DNA from: Comamonadaceae bacterium ALPHA2B
GTDB taxonomy: Bacteria > Pseudomonadota > Gammaproteobacteria > Burkholderiales > Burkholderiaceae_C
Reading direction: 5' to 3'
Assembly: GCA_005503065.1 (NCBI GenBank)
Contig: SCOE01000001.1
Span: forward strand, 62,001-126,000
DNA: 64,000 bases
Shown here: positions 22,374 through 31,058 of the stretch, piece by piece
Layout of the letters: each line of letters begins with the position of its first letter
How positions within the stretch are numbered: position 1 is the stretch's first letter
Position numbers and translations under genes: made by a program
Notes under the pieces: generated by a model
The model's database searches: none
What the model saw: only the letters and a program-made list of their open reading frames with translations
Told to the model about the DNA's origin: nothing

Positions 22374-23390
22374 ATGACAGAGAACCCGATTCACATCACC
22401 TACCTCAACCATGCCGACGTCCAGGCGCTGGCGTTGACCGACGCCGAGATCGTTGCCGCGGTCGAGGAGGGCTTGCGCGCCCAGGGCATGGGCCAGACCA
22501 CCATCGAGCCGCGCGTGCACCTGGTGCCCGAGAAGGACTATCCGGGCCACTTCAACGTGCTGCGGGGCTATGTCCGCACGCTGGGCGAGCATGGCATCGC
22601 CGGCGTGAAGACCGTGGGCGACTTCTACCGCAACTACGAGCGCGGGCTGCCTTCCGAGCTGGCCATCCTCAACCTGTTCGATCCGCAGACCGGGGTGCCG
22701 CTGGCCATCATCGACGCCAGCGACATCACCGACATGCGCACCGGGGCCGTCACGGCCATCGGCGCGCGCTACCTGGCCCGCAAGGATTCGAAGGTGCTGG
22801 GCCACATCGGTGCGCGCGGCACCTCGTACTGGAACGTGCGCCTGCTCGACGCCATCTTCGATTTCGACGAGATCCGCGTGCACTCCCGCCGGCCCGAGAG
22901 CCGCGACGCCTTCGCGGCGCGGCTCGAAAAGGATCTGGGCAAGAAGATCGTGGTGACCACCGACTGGGAGCACGCCGTGCGCGGTGCGGACATCGTGGTC
23001 GAGGCTTCGCGGCTGGACAAGCCCGCGCCGATGCTGCGGACTGAATGGATCAAGAAGGGGGCGTGCGTCATTCCCTACGGCACCCAGAGCGCGGTCGAGC
23101 TCTCCCTCACCGACATCATGGACAAGATGGTGATGGACGACTGGGGCCAGGCCCACGCCGGCCCCTTCGGGGCGCTGCGCGCCCACGTCGACAGCGGCCG
23201 GCTCAACAAGGACAACCTGCACGCCGAGCTCGGCCAGATCGTCGCGGGGTTGAAGCCGGGACGCGAGCGCGACGACGAGACGAACCTGTTCTGGCACCGG
23301 GGCCTGTCGCTGTCGGACATCGCCCTGGGCAGCTTCATGCTGGACAAGGCGAAGCAGCTGGGCATCGGCCAGACGCTTCGCTACCGCTGA
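22374..23390 (+). CDS. Ornithine cyclodeaminase / mu-crystallin family protein
   Basis: A 338-residue member of the family that includes ornithine cyclodeaminase, ketimine reductases and alanine dehydrogenase. The catalytic-lysine region is GVKTVGDFYRNY and the family core DMRTGAVTAIGARYLARKD is kept. The Rossmann loop reads GHIGARGTSYWN instead of the usual GxGxQA-type sequence, so it belongs to a divergent subgroup; I recall such proteins being annotated as tyramine oxidase subunit B, which I cannot verify. It opens a four-gene insert after a 103-base gap from hutU and lacks a clear Shine-Dalgarno. The substrate is unknown; a histidine-derived imine or amino acid is a guess from context. 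Confidence 0.82.
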   Translation: MTENPIHITYLNHADVQALALTDAEIVAAVEEGLRAQGMGQTTIEPRVHLVPEKDYPGHFNVLRGYVRTLGEHGIAGVKTVGDFYRNYERGLPSELAILNLFDPQTGVPLAIIDASDITDMRTGAVTAIGARYLARKDSKVLGHIGARGTSYWNVRLLDAIFDFDEIRVHSRRPESRDAFAARLEKDLGKKIVVTTDWEHAVRGADIVVEASRLDKPAPMLRTEWIKKGACVIPYGTQSAVELSLTDIMDKMVMDDWGQAHAGPFGALRAHVDSGRLNKDNLHAELGQIVAGLKPGRERDDETNLFWHRGLSLSDIALGSFMLDKAKQLGIGQTLRYR

Positions 23391-23412
23391 GCCAACCGCC
23401 GAGCGAGGTCCC

Positions 23413-24249
23413 ATGACCGCCGCCACGCCCGTCGCCAACGCACGCATGTATTCGGTTGCGCCGCAGGTGCGCGCCGACTGGAAGACCCTGCTGGCGTGGG
23501 TGCTCGAGCGTGCGGGGCTGCCATGGCCCGTCATCGACCACGACGCGCCCGCTCCGCTCAACGTGCTGTGGGCCCGCAGCGACCTCGGGCTCGTCATGAT
23601 GTGCGGCCTGCCCTTCGCGCAGCGCGTACGGCCGGGCCAGAACGCCGTGCCGCGGCCGAGGCTGGTGGCGGCGCCGGTGCCGTCGCCCGCGCGTTACCAG
23701 GGGCGGGCGGTGTACTTCACCGACATCGTGGTGCGCGCGGACGCACCGGCCCGGACGCTGGAGGACACCTTCGGCGGCACGGTGGGCTACACCCTGGCCG
23801 ACTCGATGTCCGGCGGGGTGGCGCTGCGCCACCATCTCGCGCCCTTCCACGCGGCGCGGGGCGGGCGCCTCTACACACGGGCCGCCGGCAACCTCATCCA
23901 TGCGCGCGGCGTGATCGAGGCGCTGGCGCGGGGCGAGATCGATGTGGGCCCCCTCGACAGCTACTGCCACGACCTGCTGGCGCTGCACGACCCCGCGTTC
24001 GCCAGCCAGGCGCGCACCGTGGCGACGACCGAGGCACGGCCGATTCCGCCGCTGGTGGCCACCGCCGACACGGGCGAGCACGCCATCGCGGCGCTTCGCG
24101 CCGCGCTGAAGGCAGCCATCGCCGAGCCCTCGCTGGCCGCCGTGAGGGAACGATTGTTGCTGGCGGACTTCGCCGTGCCCGAGGCATCCGCCTATGCGCC
24201 GCTGGCCGATCTGGCCGAACAGACCATCCCGCCCTTCGAGGAGCTGTGA
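23413..24249 (+). CDS. PhnD-like substrate-binding-fold protein without signal peptide
   Basis: A 278-residue protein of the PhnD/SsuA periplasmic-binding fold: MYSVAPQVRADWKTLLAWVL, a central GGTVGYTLADSMSGGVALRH with the ligand-site Ser/Gly loop, and IDVGPLDSYCHDLL. It has no signal peptide and no partner permease or ATPase nearby. It may therefore be a cytoplasmic ligand sensor or carrier for the neighbouring enzymes instead of a transporter component. It lies 22 bases after the cyclodeaminase-like gene and two bases before the desaturase-like gene, so co-translation is likely. Confidence 0.75.
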   Translation: MTAATPVANARMYSVAPQVRADWKTLLAWVLERAGLPWPVIDHDAPAPLNVLWARSDLGLVMMCGLPFAQRVRPGQNAVPRPRLVAAPVPSPARYQGRAVYFTDIVVRADAPARTLEDTFGGTVGYTLADSMSGGVALRHHLAPFHAARGGRLYTRAAGNLIHARGVIEALARGEIDVGPLDSYCHDLLALHDPAFASQARTVATTEARPIPPLVATADTGEHAIAALRAALKAAIAEPSLAAVRERLLLADFAVPEASAYAPLADLAEQTIPPFEEL

Positions 24250-24251
24250 CG

Positions 24252-25160
24252 ATGACCGCTGCCCCTGCCGCGCGCCCGTGGGATCGCTACGAGATTCCCA
24301 CGGTGTTCCTGGGCCTGGTGCTTTACGCGTCCTGGCTGGCGCTGACCTGGTGGCATGCGTCCATTCCGACCGTGCTGCTGTTCCTGGCCGGCGGCTACGT
24401 GACGCAATGGCATTTCTCGCTGCAGCACGAAAGCATCCACGGGATGCGCCACTGGCCGGCGTGGCTGCGCACCGCCTTCGTGTGGCCGCCGCTGGGCTTG
24501 TGGATGCCCTACCCGATCTACCACCGCAGCCACAGCACGCACCACGTCAATTTCTACATGACGCACCCGCAGCGCGACACCGAGAGCAACTACCAGATGC
24601 AGGACGCGTGGCCGCCGCGGAACCCGCTGCAGCGCCGCATCATCCTGCTCAACCAGCAGCTGTGGTTCCGGCTGGTGTTCGGCCCGTTCCTGCGGCTCTG
24701 GAAGCTGGCCAGGCGGGAGACGCTGCGCGTGCGCGCAGGCGACCATTCCAACCTCCCGCACTGGGGCGCCCACCTCGTCAGCCTCGCCGTCATCCTCTGG
24801 TGGGTGCTGGACGTGTGCGGCATGCCGCTGTGGAAATACCTGCTGTGTTTCGCCTGGCCGGGCATGTCGCTGGGCATGCTGCGCACCTTCACGGAGCACC
24901 GCTGGGGGGAACGGCCGATGGAGCGTGTGGCGATCGTCGAGTCCAACACGCTGATGGGCATCCTCTTCCTCTACAACAACCTGCACCTGGTGCACCACCG
25001 CCAGCCCACGCTGCCTTGGTACCGCATTCCCCGCCGCTGGCACGAGAACCGCGAGGAGATGCTGGCCACCAACAACAACTTCTACTACCGCGGCTACCTG
25101 CAGATCGCACGCCTGTTCATGTTCAGGCCCGTGTTCGATCCGCGGCACCCGCGCTGGTAG
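24252..25160 (+). CDS. Fatty acid desaturase-family di-iron membrane enzyme
   Basis: A 302-residue membrane protein with the three histidine boxes of the desaturase/hydroxylase superfamily: HESIH (near residue 59), HSTHH (near 97) and HLVHH (near 245). Four or so hydrophobic segments place the boxes on the cytoplasmic face. ATG 24252 is chosen; the Shine-Dalgarno GAGGAG lies in the end of the preceding gene. Enzymes of this superfamily desaturate or hydroxylate lipids, but also small hydrophobic or amino-containing molecules. Its place in a hut operon with a cyclodeaminase-like protein argues for a small nitrogenous substrate. That is inference. Confidence 0.85.
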   Translation: MTAAPAARPWDRYEIPTVFLGLVLYASWLALTWWHASIPTVLLFLAGGYVTQWHFSLQHESIHGMRHWPAWLRTAFVWPPLGLWMPYPIYHRSHSTHHVNFYMTHPQRDTESNYQMQDAWPPRNPLQRRIILLNQQLWFRLVFGPFLRLWKLARRETLRVRAGDHSNLPHWGAHLVSLAVILWWVLDVCGMPLWKYLLCFAWPGMSLGMLRTFTEHRWGERPMERVAIVESNTLMGILFLYNNLHLVHHRQPTLPWYRIPRRWHENREEMLATNNNFYYRGYLQIARLFMFRPVFDPRHPRW

Positions 25161-25211
25161 CCCGTTTTCACCCCTCGTCCCCAAGTCCCGTCCTTGCGAA
25201 AGAAGCGTCTC

Positions 25212-26180
25212 ATGAAGCCCTCATTCATCCGCCTGCCGGCCCTCCTGGGCGCTGTGCTCCTGGCCGGCGCCGCCATGGCCCAGGACTACCCGGCCAAGAC
25301 CATCCACATCGTCGTGCCCTATCCGGCCGGCGGCATCGCCGACAAGGTGGCACGCGAGACGGCCGAAGAGCTGGGCCGCCGCTGGAAGCAGTCCGTGGTC
25401 GTCGACAACCGCAGCGGCGCGGCCGGCAACATCGGCTTCGACTGGGTGGCGCGCCAGCCTGCCGACGGCTACACGCTGCTGCTCGCCCCGGCGTCCAACC
25501 TCACGGTCCAGCCCGCCCTTTTCAAGAACCTGTCGTACGACCTCGACAAGGACTTCACGCCGGTCTCGCTGCTGGTGTTGACGCCGCAGGTCCTGCTGGT
25601 CAACCCCGCCGTTCCGGTCAACACGCCCAGGGAACTGGTCGAATACTCCAAGGCGAACCCCAGGAAGGTCAACTTCGGCGTGACGCTGGGTTCCTATGCG
25701 CACCTGGCCGGCGAACTGCTCAAGACGCAGTCCGGTGCGGACTTCACCGCCATTCCCTACCAGGGCGCCGCGCCCGCGATGAACGACCTGCTGGGCGGGC
25801 AGACGCAGTTCATCTTCAACGAGGTGGTCACCGCCATCCCGCACATCCAGGCCGGCAAGCTCAAGCCGCTGGCCGTGGCCTACAGGACGCGCGCGCCCTG
25901 GCTGCCCAACGTGCCCACCTTCGCCGAAGCCGGGTTCCCGGGGTTCGAGGTCACGTCCTGGTATGCGCTGGTGGCACGCAGCGGCACGCCCAGGCCGATC
26001 GTCGACAAGCTGTCCAAGGAGCTCAACGCCATCATGCAGAGCCCGGAATTCAAGAAGAGGTATGACGACATCGGCGCGTTCACGATCGGCAGCACGCCCG
26101 AGGAGCTGGGCAGTTTCATCAAGTCCGAAAGCGTCAAGTGGACCGCCGTGGTCCGGCAGGCCGGCATCCAGCCCAATTGA
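25212..26180 (+). CDS. Bug/TctC-family tripartite tricarboxylate receptor protein
   Basis: A 322-residue periplasmic receptor. The signal peptide is cleaved at about residue 23 (GAAMA-QDYP). The mature start KTIHIVVPYPAGGIADKVAR and the loop GAAGNIGFDWVARQPADGYT are typical of the Bug family, which is greatly expanded in Burkholderiales. No TctA/TctB membrane partners are in the window. It lies 51 bases after the desaturase-like gene and probably delivers or senses the substrate of the inserted module. Ligand unknown. Confidence 0.9.
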   Translation: MKPSFIRLPALLGAVLLAGAAMAQDYPAKTIHIVVPYPAGGIADKVARETAEELGRRWKQSVVVDNRSGAAGNIGFDWVARQPADGYTLLLAPASNLTVQPALFKNLSYDLDKDFTPVSLLVLTPQVLLVNPAVPVNTPRELVEYSKANPRKVNFGVTLGSYAHLAGELLKTQSGADFTAIPYQGAAPAMNDLLGGQTQFIFNEVVTAIPHIQAGKLKPLAVAYRTRAPWLPNVPTFAEAGFPGFEVTSWYALVARSGTPRPIVDKLSKELNAIMQSPEFKKRYDDIGAFTIGSTPEELGSFIKSESVKWTAVVRQAGIQPN

Positions 26181-26343
26181 ATGCGCCTCCCCGAAAGGCA
26201 GTGACGGTCGCGACGATGCGGCCGATGACCGAGTGAGCCGACCGGCCATCCCCCCGGTACGCTGGTCCCGCGGCGGCGGCGCTGCGATAGTGGCGCGGTG
26301 CCCGTGCCGCGTCTGCCGGGCCTGCCGAACGGAGTGACACCGC

Positions 26344-26919
26344 ATGCCCTACGAACGCTTCAAGCTCCACGAACTGCCCGTCAGCCCCTGGAAGAACGGT
26401 GGCGGCAGCACGCGCGAGATCCTGTGCTGGCCGCGCGGCGCCGACATGCACGGCTTCGACTGGCGGGTGAGCGTGGCCCACATCGCCGCGCCGGGCCCCT
26501 TCTCGCCCTTCCCGGGCGTGGACCGCACCATCGTGCTGCTCGACGGCGACGGCGTGTGGCTCGAGGGCGAGGGCGTGCGCCACCGCCTGGAGACCCGGTA
26601 CGACCCCTTCGCCTTCAGCGGCGACGTGCCGCTGCGATGCGAGCTGCTGGGCGGCCCGTCGACCGACTTCAACGTGATGGCGCGGCGCGAGGGCGGCAGT
26701 GCCACCGTCTCGGTGTTCAGCCAAGCCCACCGGATGCCGCGCTGCACCTACGGCCTGGTGCTGAGCGTGCAGGGCCACTACCACCTGCGCGGCGCCGGCC
26801 TGCTCAAGACCGGGGACGGCCTCTGGTGGGCCGAGCAGCCGCAGGCATGGCAGCTGACCCCGGCGAGCCGGGACGCGCGCCTGATCGCGGTGCGCTGGGA
26901 ACCGCGGATTTCTGAATGA
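26344..26919 (+). CDS. hutD: HutD-family protein
   Basis: A 191-residue cupin-fold protein of the HutD family. The N-terminal signature is PVSPWKNGGGSTREILCWP, followed by GFDWRVSVAHI and GPFSPFPGVDRTIVLLDGDG. HutD has no proven catalytic role; work in pseudomonads suggests that it limits hut expression by titrating urocanate or formylated intermediates. It sits 163 bases after the receptor gene and directly before hutI, so the canonical hut order resumes here. Confidence 0.93.
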   Translation: MPYERFKLHELPVSPWKNGGGSTREILCWPRGADMHGFDWRVSVAHIAAPGPFSPFPGVDRTIVLLDGDGVWLEGEGVRHRLETRYDPFAFSGDVPLRCELLGGPSTDFNVMARREGGSATVSVFSQAHRMPRCTYGLVLSVQGHYHLRGAGLLKTGDGLWWAEQPQAWQLTPASRDARLIAVRWEPRISE

Positions 26920-26920
26920 A

Positions 26921-26974
26921 AAAGGGCTGCAATGCCCGCGAGTCGGGCGCAGGCTGCTATTAAAAAGAGAGCAA
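26921..26974 (+). repeat. Family A repeat, copy A3
   Basis: Blocks AAAAAGGGCTGC, GCCCGCGAGTCGGGCGC and the imperfect hairpin GCTATTAAAAAGAGAGC fill the gap between hutD and hutI and end nine bases before the hutI ATG. It could weaken or modulate read-through into hutI. Confidence 0.65.
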
Positions 26975-26982
26975 ATCGATCC

Positions 26983-28203
26983 ATGACATCCTTCGCCTTG
27001 CGGCCTTCGGCCGACGGCCTGTGGACGGGCCTGCGCGACCCCGGCGGCGCGCCGCTGGCGCTGGCCGTGGCCGACGGCGTGCTGCGCTGGGCCGGCGCGC
27101 CCGACGCCGTGCCCGCCGCCTGGGCCGGTGCGCGCGTGCACGACGGTGCCGGCGCGCTGGTCACGCCCGGCCTGGTCGACTGCCACACCCACCTGGTCTA
27201 CGGCGGCCAGCGCGCCAACGAATTCGCCATGCGCCTGGCCGGCGCCAGTTACGAGGAGGTGGCGAAGGCCGGCGGCGGCATCGTCTCCAGCGTGCGCGCC
27301 ACGCGCGAGGCCAGCGAGGACGCGCTCTTTGCCAGCGCCTCGGCGCGGCTCGAAAACCTGCTGGCCGAGGGCGTGTGCGCGATCGAGATCAAGTCCGGCT
27401 ATGGCCTGGCGCTGGACCACGAGCGCAAGCAGCTGCGCGTGGCGCGCCGGCTGGCGCAGGCGCACGGCGTGACGGTGCGCACCACCTTCCTCGGCGCGCA
27501 TGCGCTGCCGCCCGAGTACGCGGGCCGCAGCCAGGCGTACGTCGACCTCGTCTGCCGCGAGATGCTGCCCGCGCTGGCCGCCGAGGAGTTGGTGGACGCC
27601 GTCGATGTCTTCTGCGAGCGCATCGCCTTCTCGCTGGACGAGACCGAGCGCGTGTTCCAGGCCGCCCGGGCGCTGGGCCTGCCCGTCAAGCTCCATGCCG
27701 AGCAGCTGTCGGACATGGGCGGCGCGGCGCTGGCGGCGCGCTACGGCGCGCTCTCGTGCGACCACGTCGAGCACCTGTCGCAGGCCGGCATCGAGGCCAT
27801 GCAGGCCGCCGGCACCGTCGCCGTGCTGCTGCCCGGCGCCTTCTACACGCTGCGCGACACGCAGCTGCCGCCCATCGCCGCGCTGCGCGAGGCGGGCGTG
27901 CCCATGGCCGTCTCCACCGACCACAACCCCGGCACCTCGCCGGCGCTGTCGCTGCTGCTGATGGTCAACATGGCCTGCACGCTGTTCCGCCTCACCGTGC
28001 CCGAGGCGCTGGACGGCGTCACCCGCCACGCGGCACGCGCGCTGGGCCTGCAGGGCACGCACGGCGGCCTGATCGTCGGCCAGAGCGCCAACTTCGTGCT
28101 GTGGGACGTTCGCGAGGCCGCGGAGCTGGCCTACTGGTTCGGCCAGCGGCCCGTGCGTACCGTCGTGCGCCAGGGCCGCATCGCCGTAGGGGAGGGCGCA
28201 TGA
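26983..28203 (+). CDS. hutI: Imidazolonepropionase
   Basis: A 406-residue amidohydrolase (4-imidazolone-5-propionate to N-formimino-L-glutamate). The metal motif is H68-x-H70 in [13 protein letters not shown]; other family stretches are [28 protein letters not shown] and ATDHNP-like [13 protein letters not shown] 26983 is used; an upstream in-frame start would be encoded by repeat A3. The stop codon overlaps hutF by ATGA. Confidence 0.96.
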   Translation: MTSFALRPSADGLWTGLRDPGGAPLALAVADGVLRWAGAPDAVPAAWAGARVHDGAGALVTPGLVDCHTHLVYGGQRANEFAMRLAGASYEEVAKAGGGIVSSVRATREASEDALFASASARLENLLAEGVCAIEIKSGYGLALDHERKQLRVARRLAQAHGVTVRTTFLGAHALPPEYAGRSQAYVDLVCREMLPALAAEELVDAVDVFCERIAFSLDETERVFQAARALGLPVKLHAEQLSDMGGAALAARYGALSCDHVEHLSQAGIEAMQAAGTVAVLLPGAFYTLRDTQLPPIAALREAGVPMAVSTDHNPGTSPALSLLLMVNMACTLFRLTVPEALDGVTRHAARALGLQGTHGGLIVGQSANFVLWDVREAAELAYWFGQRPVRTVVRQGRIAVGEGA

Positions 28204-29585
28204 CGCATTCGCTGCATGCCGCCGACGCGCTGCTGCCCGGCGGCTGGGTGCGCGACGTGCGCCTGGACTGGGACGCGGCCGGTCGCCTCACGGCCGTGAG
28301 GCCCGGCGCCGCGGCCGATGCGTCCATCGCGCGCGCGGCCGGGCCGGTGATTCCCGGTATGCCCAACCTGCATTCGCACGCCTTCCAGCGCGGCATCGCG
28401 GGGCTCACCGAATACCGGGGCCAGGCGCAGGATTCCTTCTGGAGCTGGCGCACGCTGATGTACCGCTTCGCGCTGCGGCTGGATCCCGCCCAGCTGGAGG
28501 CGATCGCGCTGTGGCTCTACGTCGAGATGCTCGAGGCCGGCTACACCTCGGTGTGCGAGTTCCACTACGTGCACCACGACGCCGACGGCCGTCCCTATGC
28601 CGACGACGCCACGCTCGCGCTCGTGCTGCTGCGCGCCGCCGAGAAGGCCGGCATCGGCCTCACGCTGCTGCCCGTGCTGTACCAGGCCAGCGGCTTCGGC
28701 GGCCTGCCGCCCGGGGAGGGGCAGCGGCGCTTCATCCGGTCGACCGACTCGATGCTGGCGCTGCTCGAACGCCTGAAGCCGCTGTGCGACGCGCAGGGCG
28801 CGCGCCTCGGTCTCGCGCCCCATTCGCTGCGCGCCGTGCCGCCCGACAGCCTGCGCGCGGCCCTGGCCGGACTGCAAGCGCTGGACGCGACCGCGCCCGT
28901 GCACATCCACATCGCCGAGCAGACCAAGGAGGTCGACGATTGCATCGCCTGGAGCGGCCAGCGCCCTGTCGCCTGGCTGCTCGACCATGCGCCGGTCGAT
29001 GCACGCTGGTGCCTGGTGCACGCCACGCACATGGACGCCGACGAGTACCGACGCGCCGCCGCCAGCGGCGCCGTCGCGGGCCTGTGCCCGACCACCGAGG
29101 CGAACCTGGGCGACGGCATCTTCGACCTGCCGGCCTGGCGTTCTGCCGGCGGCGCCTGGGGCATCGGCTCCGACAGCCATGTCTGCGTCAACGCGGCGGA
29201 GGAACTGCTGATGCTCGAGTACAGCCAGCGCCTGGCCCGGCGCGAGCGCAACGTCGCCGCCGATGCGTCGCAACCGCAGGTCGCCACCTCGATGACGCTG
29301 GCGGCGGTGCGGGGCGGCGCGCAGGCCGCGGGCCGGGCGGTCGCCGGGCTGGCCGTGGGGCAGCAGGCGGATTTCGTCGTGCTCGATGCGGCACACGTCG
29401 CGCTGGCCGGCCTGCCCGCGCCCGAGATGCTGGCCTCGCATGTCTTCGCCAGCCAGCGCACGAGCGCGATCGACGCCGTGTGGGTCGGGGGCCGGCCGCG
29501 CGCGCGGCGCGGGCGCCATCCGCTCCACGACAGCGCCGCGGCCGGCTTCGTCGCCGCGCGGCGGCAATTGCTGAACACACCATGA
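28200..29585 (+). CDS. hutF: Formimidoylglutamate deiminase
   Basis: A 461-residue amidohydrolase that removes ammonia from N-formimino-glutamate to give N-formyl-glutamate. Its zinc motif is H58-x-H60 in [12 protein letters not shown]; later ligands are in HIHIAEQ and GIGSDSHV. Its presence selects the five-step branch of histidine breakdown over direct formamide release. It is joined to hutI and hutG by ATGA overlaps at both ends, so the three proteins should be made in fixed ratio. Confidence 0.96.
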   Translation: MTHSLHAADALLPGGWVRDVRLDWDAAGRLTAVRPGAAADASIARAAGPVIPGMPNLHSHAFQRGIAGLTEYRGQAQDSFWSWRTLMYRFALRLDPAQLEAIALWLYVEMLEAGYTSVCEFHYVHHDADGRPYADDATLALVLLRAAEKAGIGLTLLPVLYQASGFGGLPPGEGQRRFIRSTDSMLALLERLKPLCDAQGARLGLAPHSLRAVPPDSLRAALAGLQALDATAPVHIHIAEQTKEVDDCIAWSGQRPVAWLLDHAPVDARWCLVHATHMDADEYRRAAASGAVAGLCPTTEANLGDGIFDLPAWRSAGGAWGIGSDSHVCVNAAEELLMLEYSQRLARRERNVAADASQPQVATSMTLAAVRGGAQAAGRAVAGLAVGQQADFVVLDAAHVALAGLPAPEMLASHVFASQRTSAIDAVWVGGRPRARRGRHPLHDSAAAGFVAARRQLLNTP

Positions 29586-30394
29586 GCCTCTTCACCACCA
29601 CCGAACCATCCTTCCGCTTCCGCGCCGGCACCCGGCCGCTGCTGATCTCCATGCCGCACGTGGGCACGCACCTGCCGCCCGCGCTGGCCGCGCGCCTCAC
29701 GGACGAGGCGCGCCAGGTGCCCGACACCGACTGGCACCTCGAGCGGCTCTACGACTTCGCCGACGAACTCGGCGCCTCGGTGCTCGTCGCCACGCACTCG
29801 CGCTATGTCATCGACCTGAACCGTCCTCCGGACGGCGCCAGCCTCTACCCGGGCCAGAGCGTCACCGGCCTGTGCCCGGTCGACACCTTCGACGACACGC
29901 CGCTCTACGCCGCGGGCGATGTGCCGGGCCAGGCCGAGATCGCTGCCCGGCGCGAGGCGCTCTGGCAGCCCTACCACGACCAACTGGCCGCCGAACTCGC
30001 GCGCCTGAAGGCGCTGCACGGCGTCGTCGCGCTGTGGGATGCGCATTCCATCCGCTCGGTGCTGCCGCGCTTCTTCGACGGCAAGCTGCCCGACCTCAAC
30101 CTGGGCACGGCCGACGGCGCGAGCTGCGATCCGGCACTGGCGGCGCAGCTGCTGGCCATCGCGCAGTCGAATCCCGCGTACACCGGCGTGCTGAACGGCC
30201 GCTTCAAGGGCGGCCACATCACGCGCCGCTACGGCGACCCGGCGGGCGGCGTCCACGCGGTGCAGCTCGAGATGACGCAGTGCAGCTACATGCAGGAGGC
30301 GCTGCCCTTCGATTACCTCCCCACGGTGGCGGCCGGCGTGCAGCCGCAGGTGCGGCGCATGCTGGAAGCGGTGCTGGCCTTCGTGCAGGCCTGA
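29582..30394 (+). CDS. hutG: N-formylglutamate amidohydrolase
   Basis: A 270-residue deformylase releasing formate and L-glutamate, the last hut step. Family stretches are LLISMPHVGTHLP, YVIDLNRPPDG and VALWDAHSIRSVLPRFF, with the metal-binding His/Asp/Glu residues in these and in HAVQLEMTQCSYM. The start ATG overlaps the hutF stop (ATGA). It ends the hut operon. Confidence 0.96.
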   Translation: MSLFTTTEPSFRFRAGTRPLLISMPHVGTHLPPALAARLTDEARQVPDTDWHLERLYDFADELGASVLVATHSRYVIDLNRPPDGASLYPGQSVTGLCPVDTFDDTPLYAAGDVPGQAEIAARREALWQPYHDQLAAELARLKALHGVVALWDAHSIRSVLPRFFDGKLPDLNLGTADGASCDPALAAQLLAIAQSNPAYTGVLNGRFKGGHITRRYGDPAGGVHAVQLEMTQCSYMQEALPFDYLPTVAAGVQPQVRRMLEAVLAFVQA

Positions 30395-30460
30395 CCGCGG
30401 GCCCCGGCCGCGATCCGGCGCTTACCATCGCGGCCTCGAACATCCAGGAGGCATCACCGC

Positions 30461-30964
30461 ATGCGCCATCCGAGCCGAATCCTCCTCGCATCCGCCGCCT
30501 GCGCCGCCGCGCTGGGGCTGCCGCTGAGCGCGGCCGCCCAGCAGCCACCGCAGCCCGTCGACGCCGACCTGCGGGCCGGCAGCGTGCTGCGGGCCGGGCC
30601 GTCCACCCGCGATGCGGTCACGCAGCGCGTGCCGCGCACCGTGCCCGCATGGGTCTACGGCTGCACCGAGCAGCGCGGCTGGTGCGAGGTCGAACTCGAG
30701 AGCGGTGCGCGCGGCTGGGTGGCCGAAAGCCGGCTGCAGGCGGTGCAGGAAGAGGACAGCCTGGACCACCGCACCAGCACGCCGCTGCCGCAGCGCGGCG
30801 TGATCAACAACGGCGCCGTCACCGGCGTCTACGTGGTGCAGCCCTGGGGCTACGGCTACGACGGCGGCGCCACCGTCATCGAGCTCGCACCGCGCGGCGG
30901 CCCGGGCGAGCCGATGTTCCCGATGCGCCCGGGCTGGGCACGCGGGCAGCCGATGCCGCGCTGA
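30461..30964 (+). CDS. Secreted SH3b-domain protein
   Basis: A 167-residue protein with a signal peptide (cleavage about residue 26, SAAAQ). A bacterial SH3 domain follows: VLRAGPSTRDAV, then VYGCTEQRGWCEVELESG and ARGWVAESRL. The C-terminal 60 residues are Gly/Pro-rich and unstructured. SH3b proteins usually bind cell-wall or periplasmic partners. It resembles the gene at 33575 in the GC-x-GWC-RGWVA core. It starts 66 bases after hutG but is functionally unrelated to it. Confidence 0.85.
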   Translation: MRHPSRILLASAACAAALGLPLSAAAQQPPQPVDADLRAGSVLRAGPSTRDAVTQRVPRTVPAWVYGCTEQRGWCEVELESGARGWVAESRLQAVQEEDSLDHRTSTPLPQRGVINNGAVTGVYVVQPWGYGYDGGATVIELAPRGGPGEPMFPMRPGWARGQPMPR

Positions 30965-30980
30965 GCGGTCTTGGCTCCAT

Positions 30981-31056
30981 CTGCTATCGAATCGATAGCT
31001 GCTCACGCCCGGCTGGCGGGCGCCGCAGGCCGATTCGGCATGAGAAAAATCGGCCG
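30981..31056 (-). repeat. Family A repeat, copy A4
   Basis: Hairpin GCTATCGAATCGATAGC (30983-30999), then CGGGCGCCGCAGG and AGGCCGATTCGGC, with AAAAATCGGCC closing. This is the longest family A copy and separates the convergent SH3b and desaturase genes. Confidence 0.8.
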
Positions 31057-31058
31057 GA

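Noticed and set aside
24252-25160. Desaturase-like gene as a membrane-lipid desaturase like that at 31059
   Set aside because: The two proteins share histidine boxes but differ in length and box spacing, and this one is tightly packed with cyclodeaminase-like and PhnD-like genes in the hut operon. A lipid role cannot be excluded.
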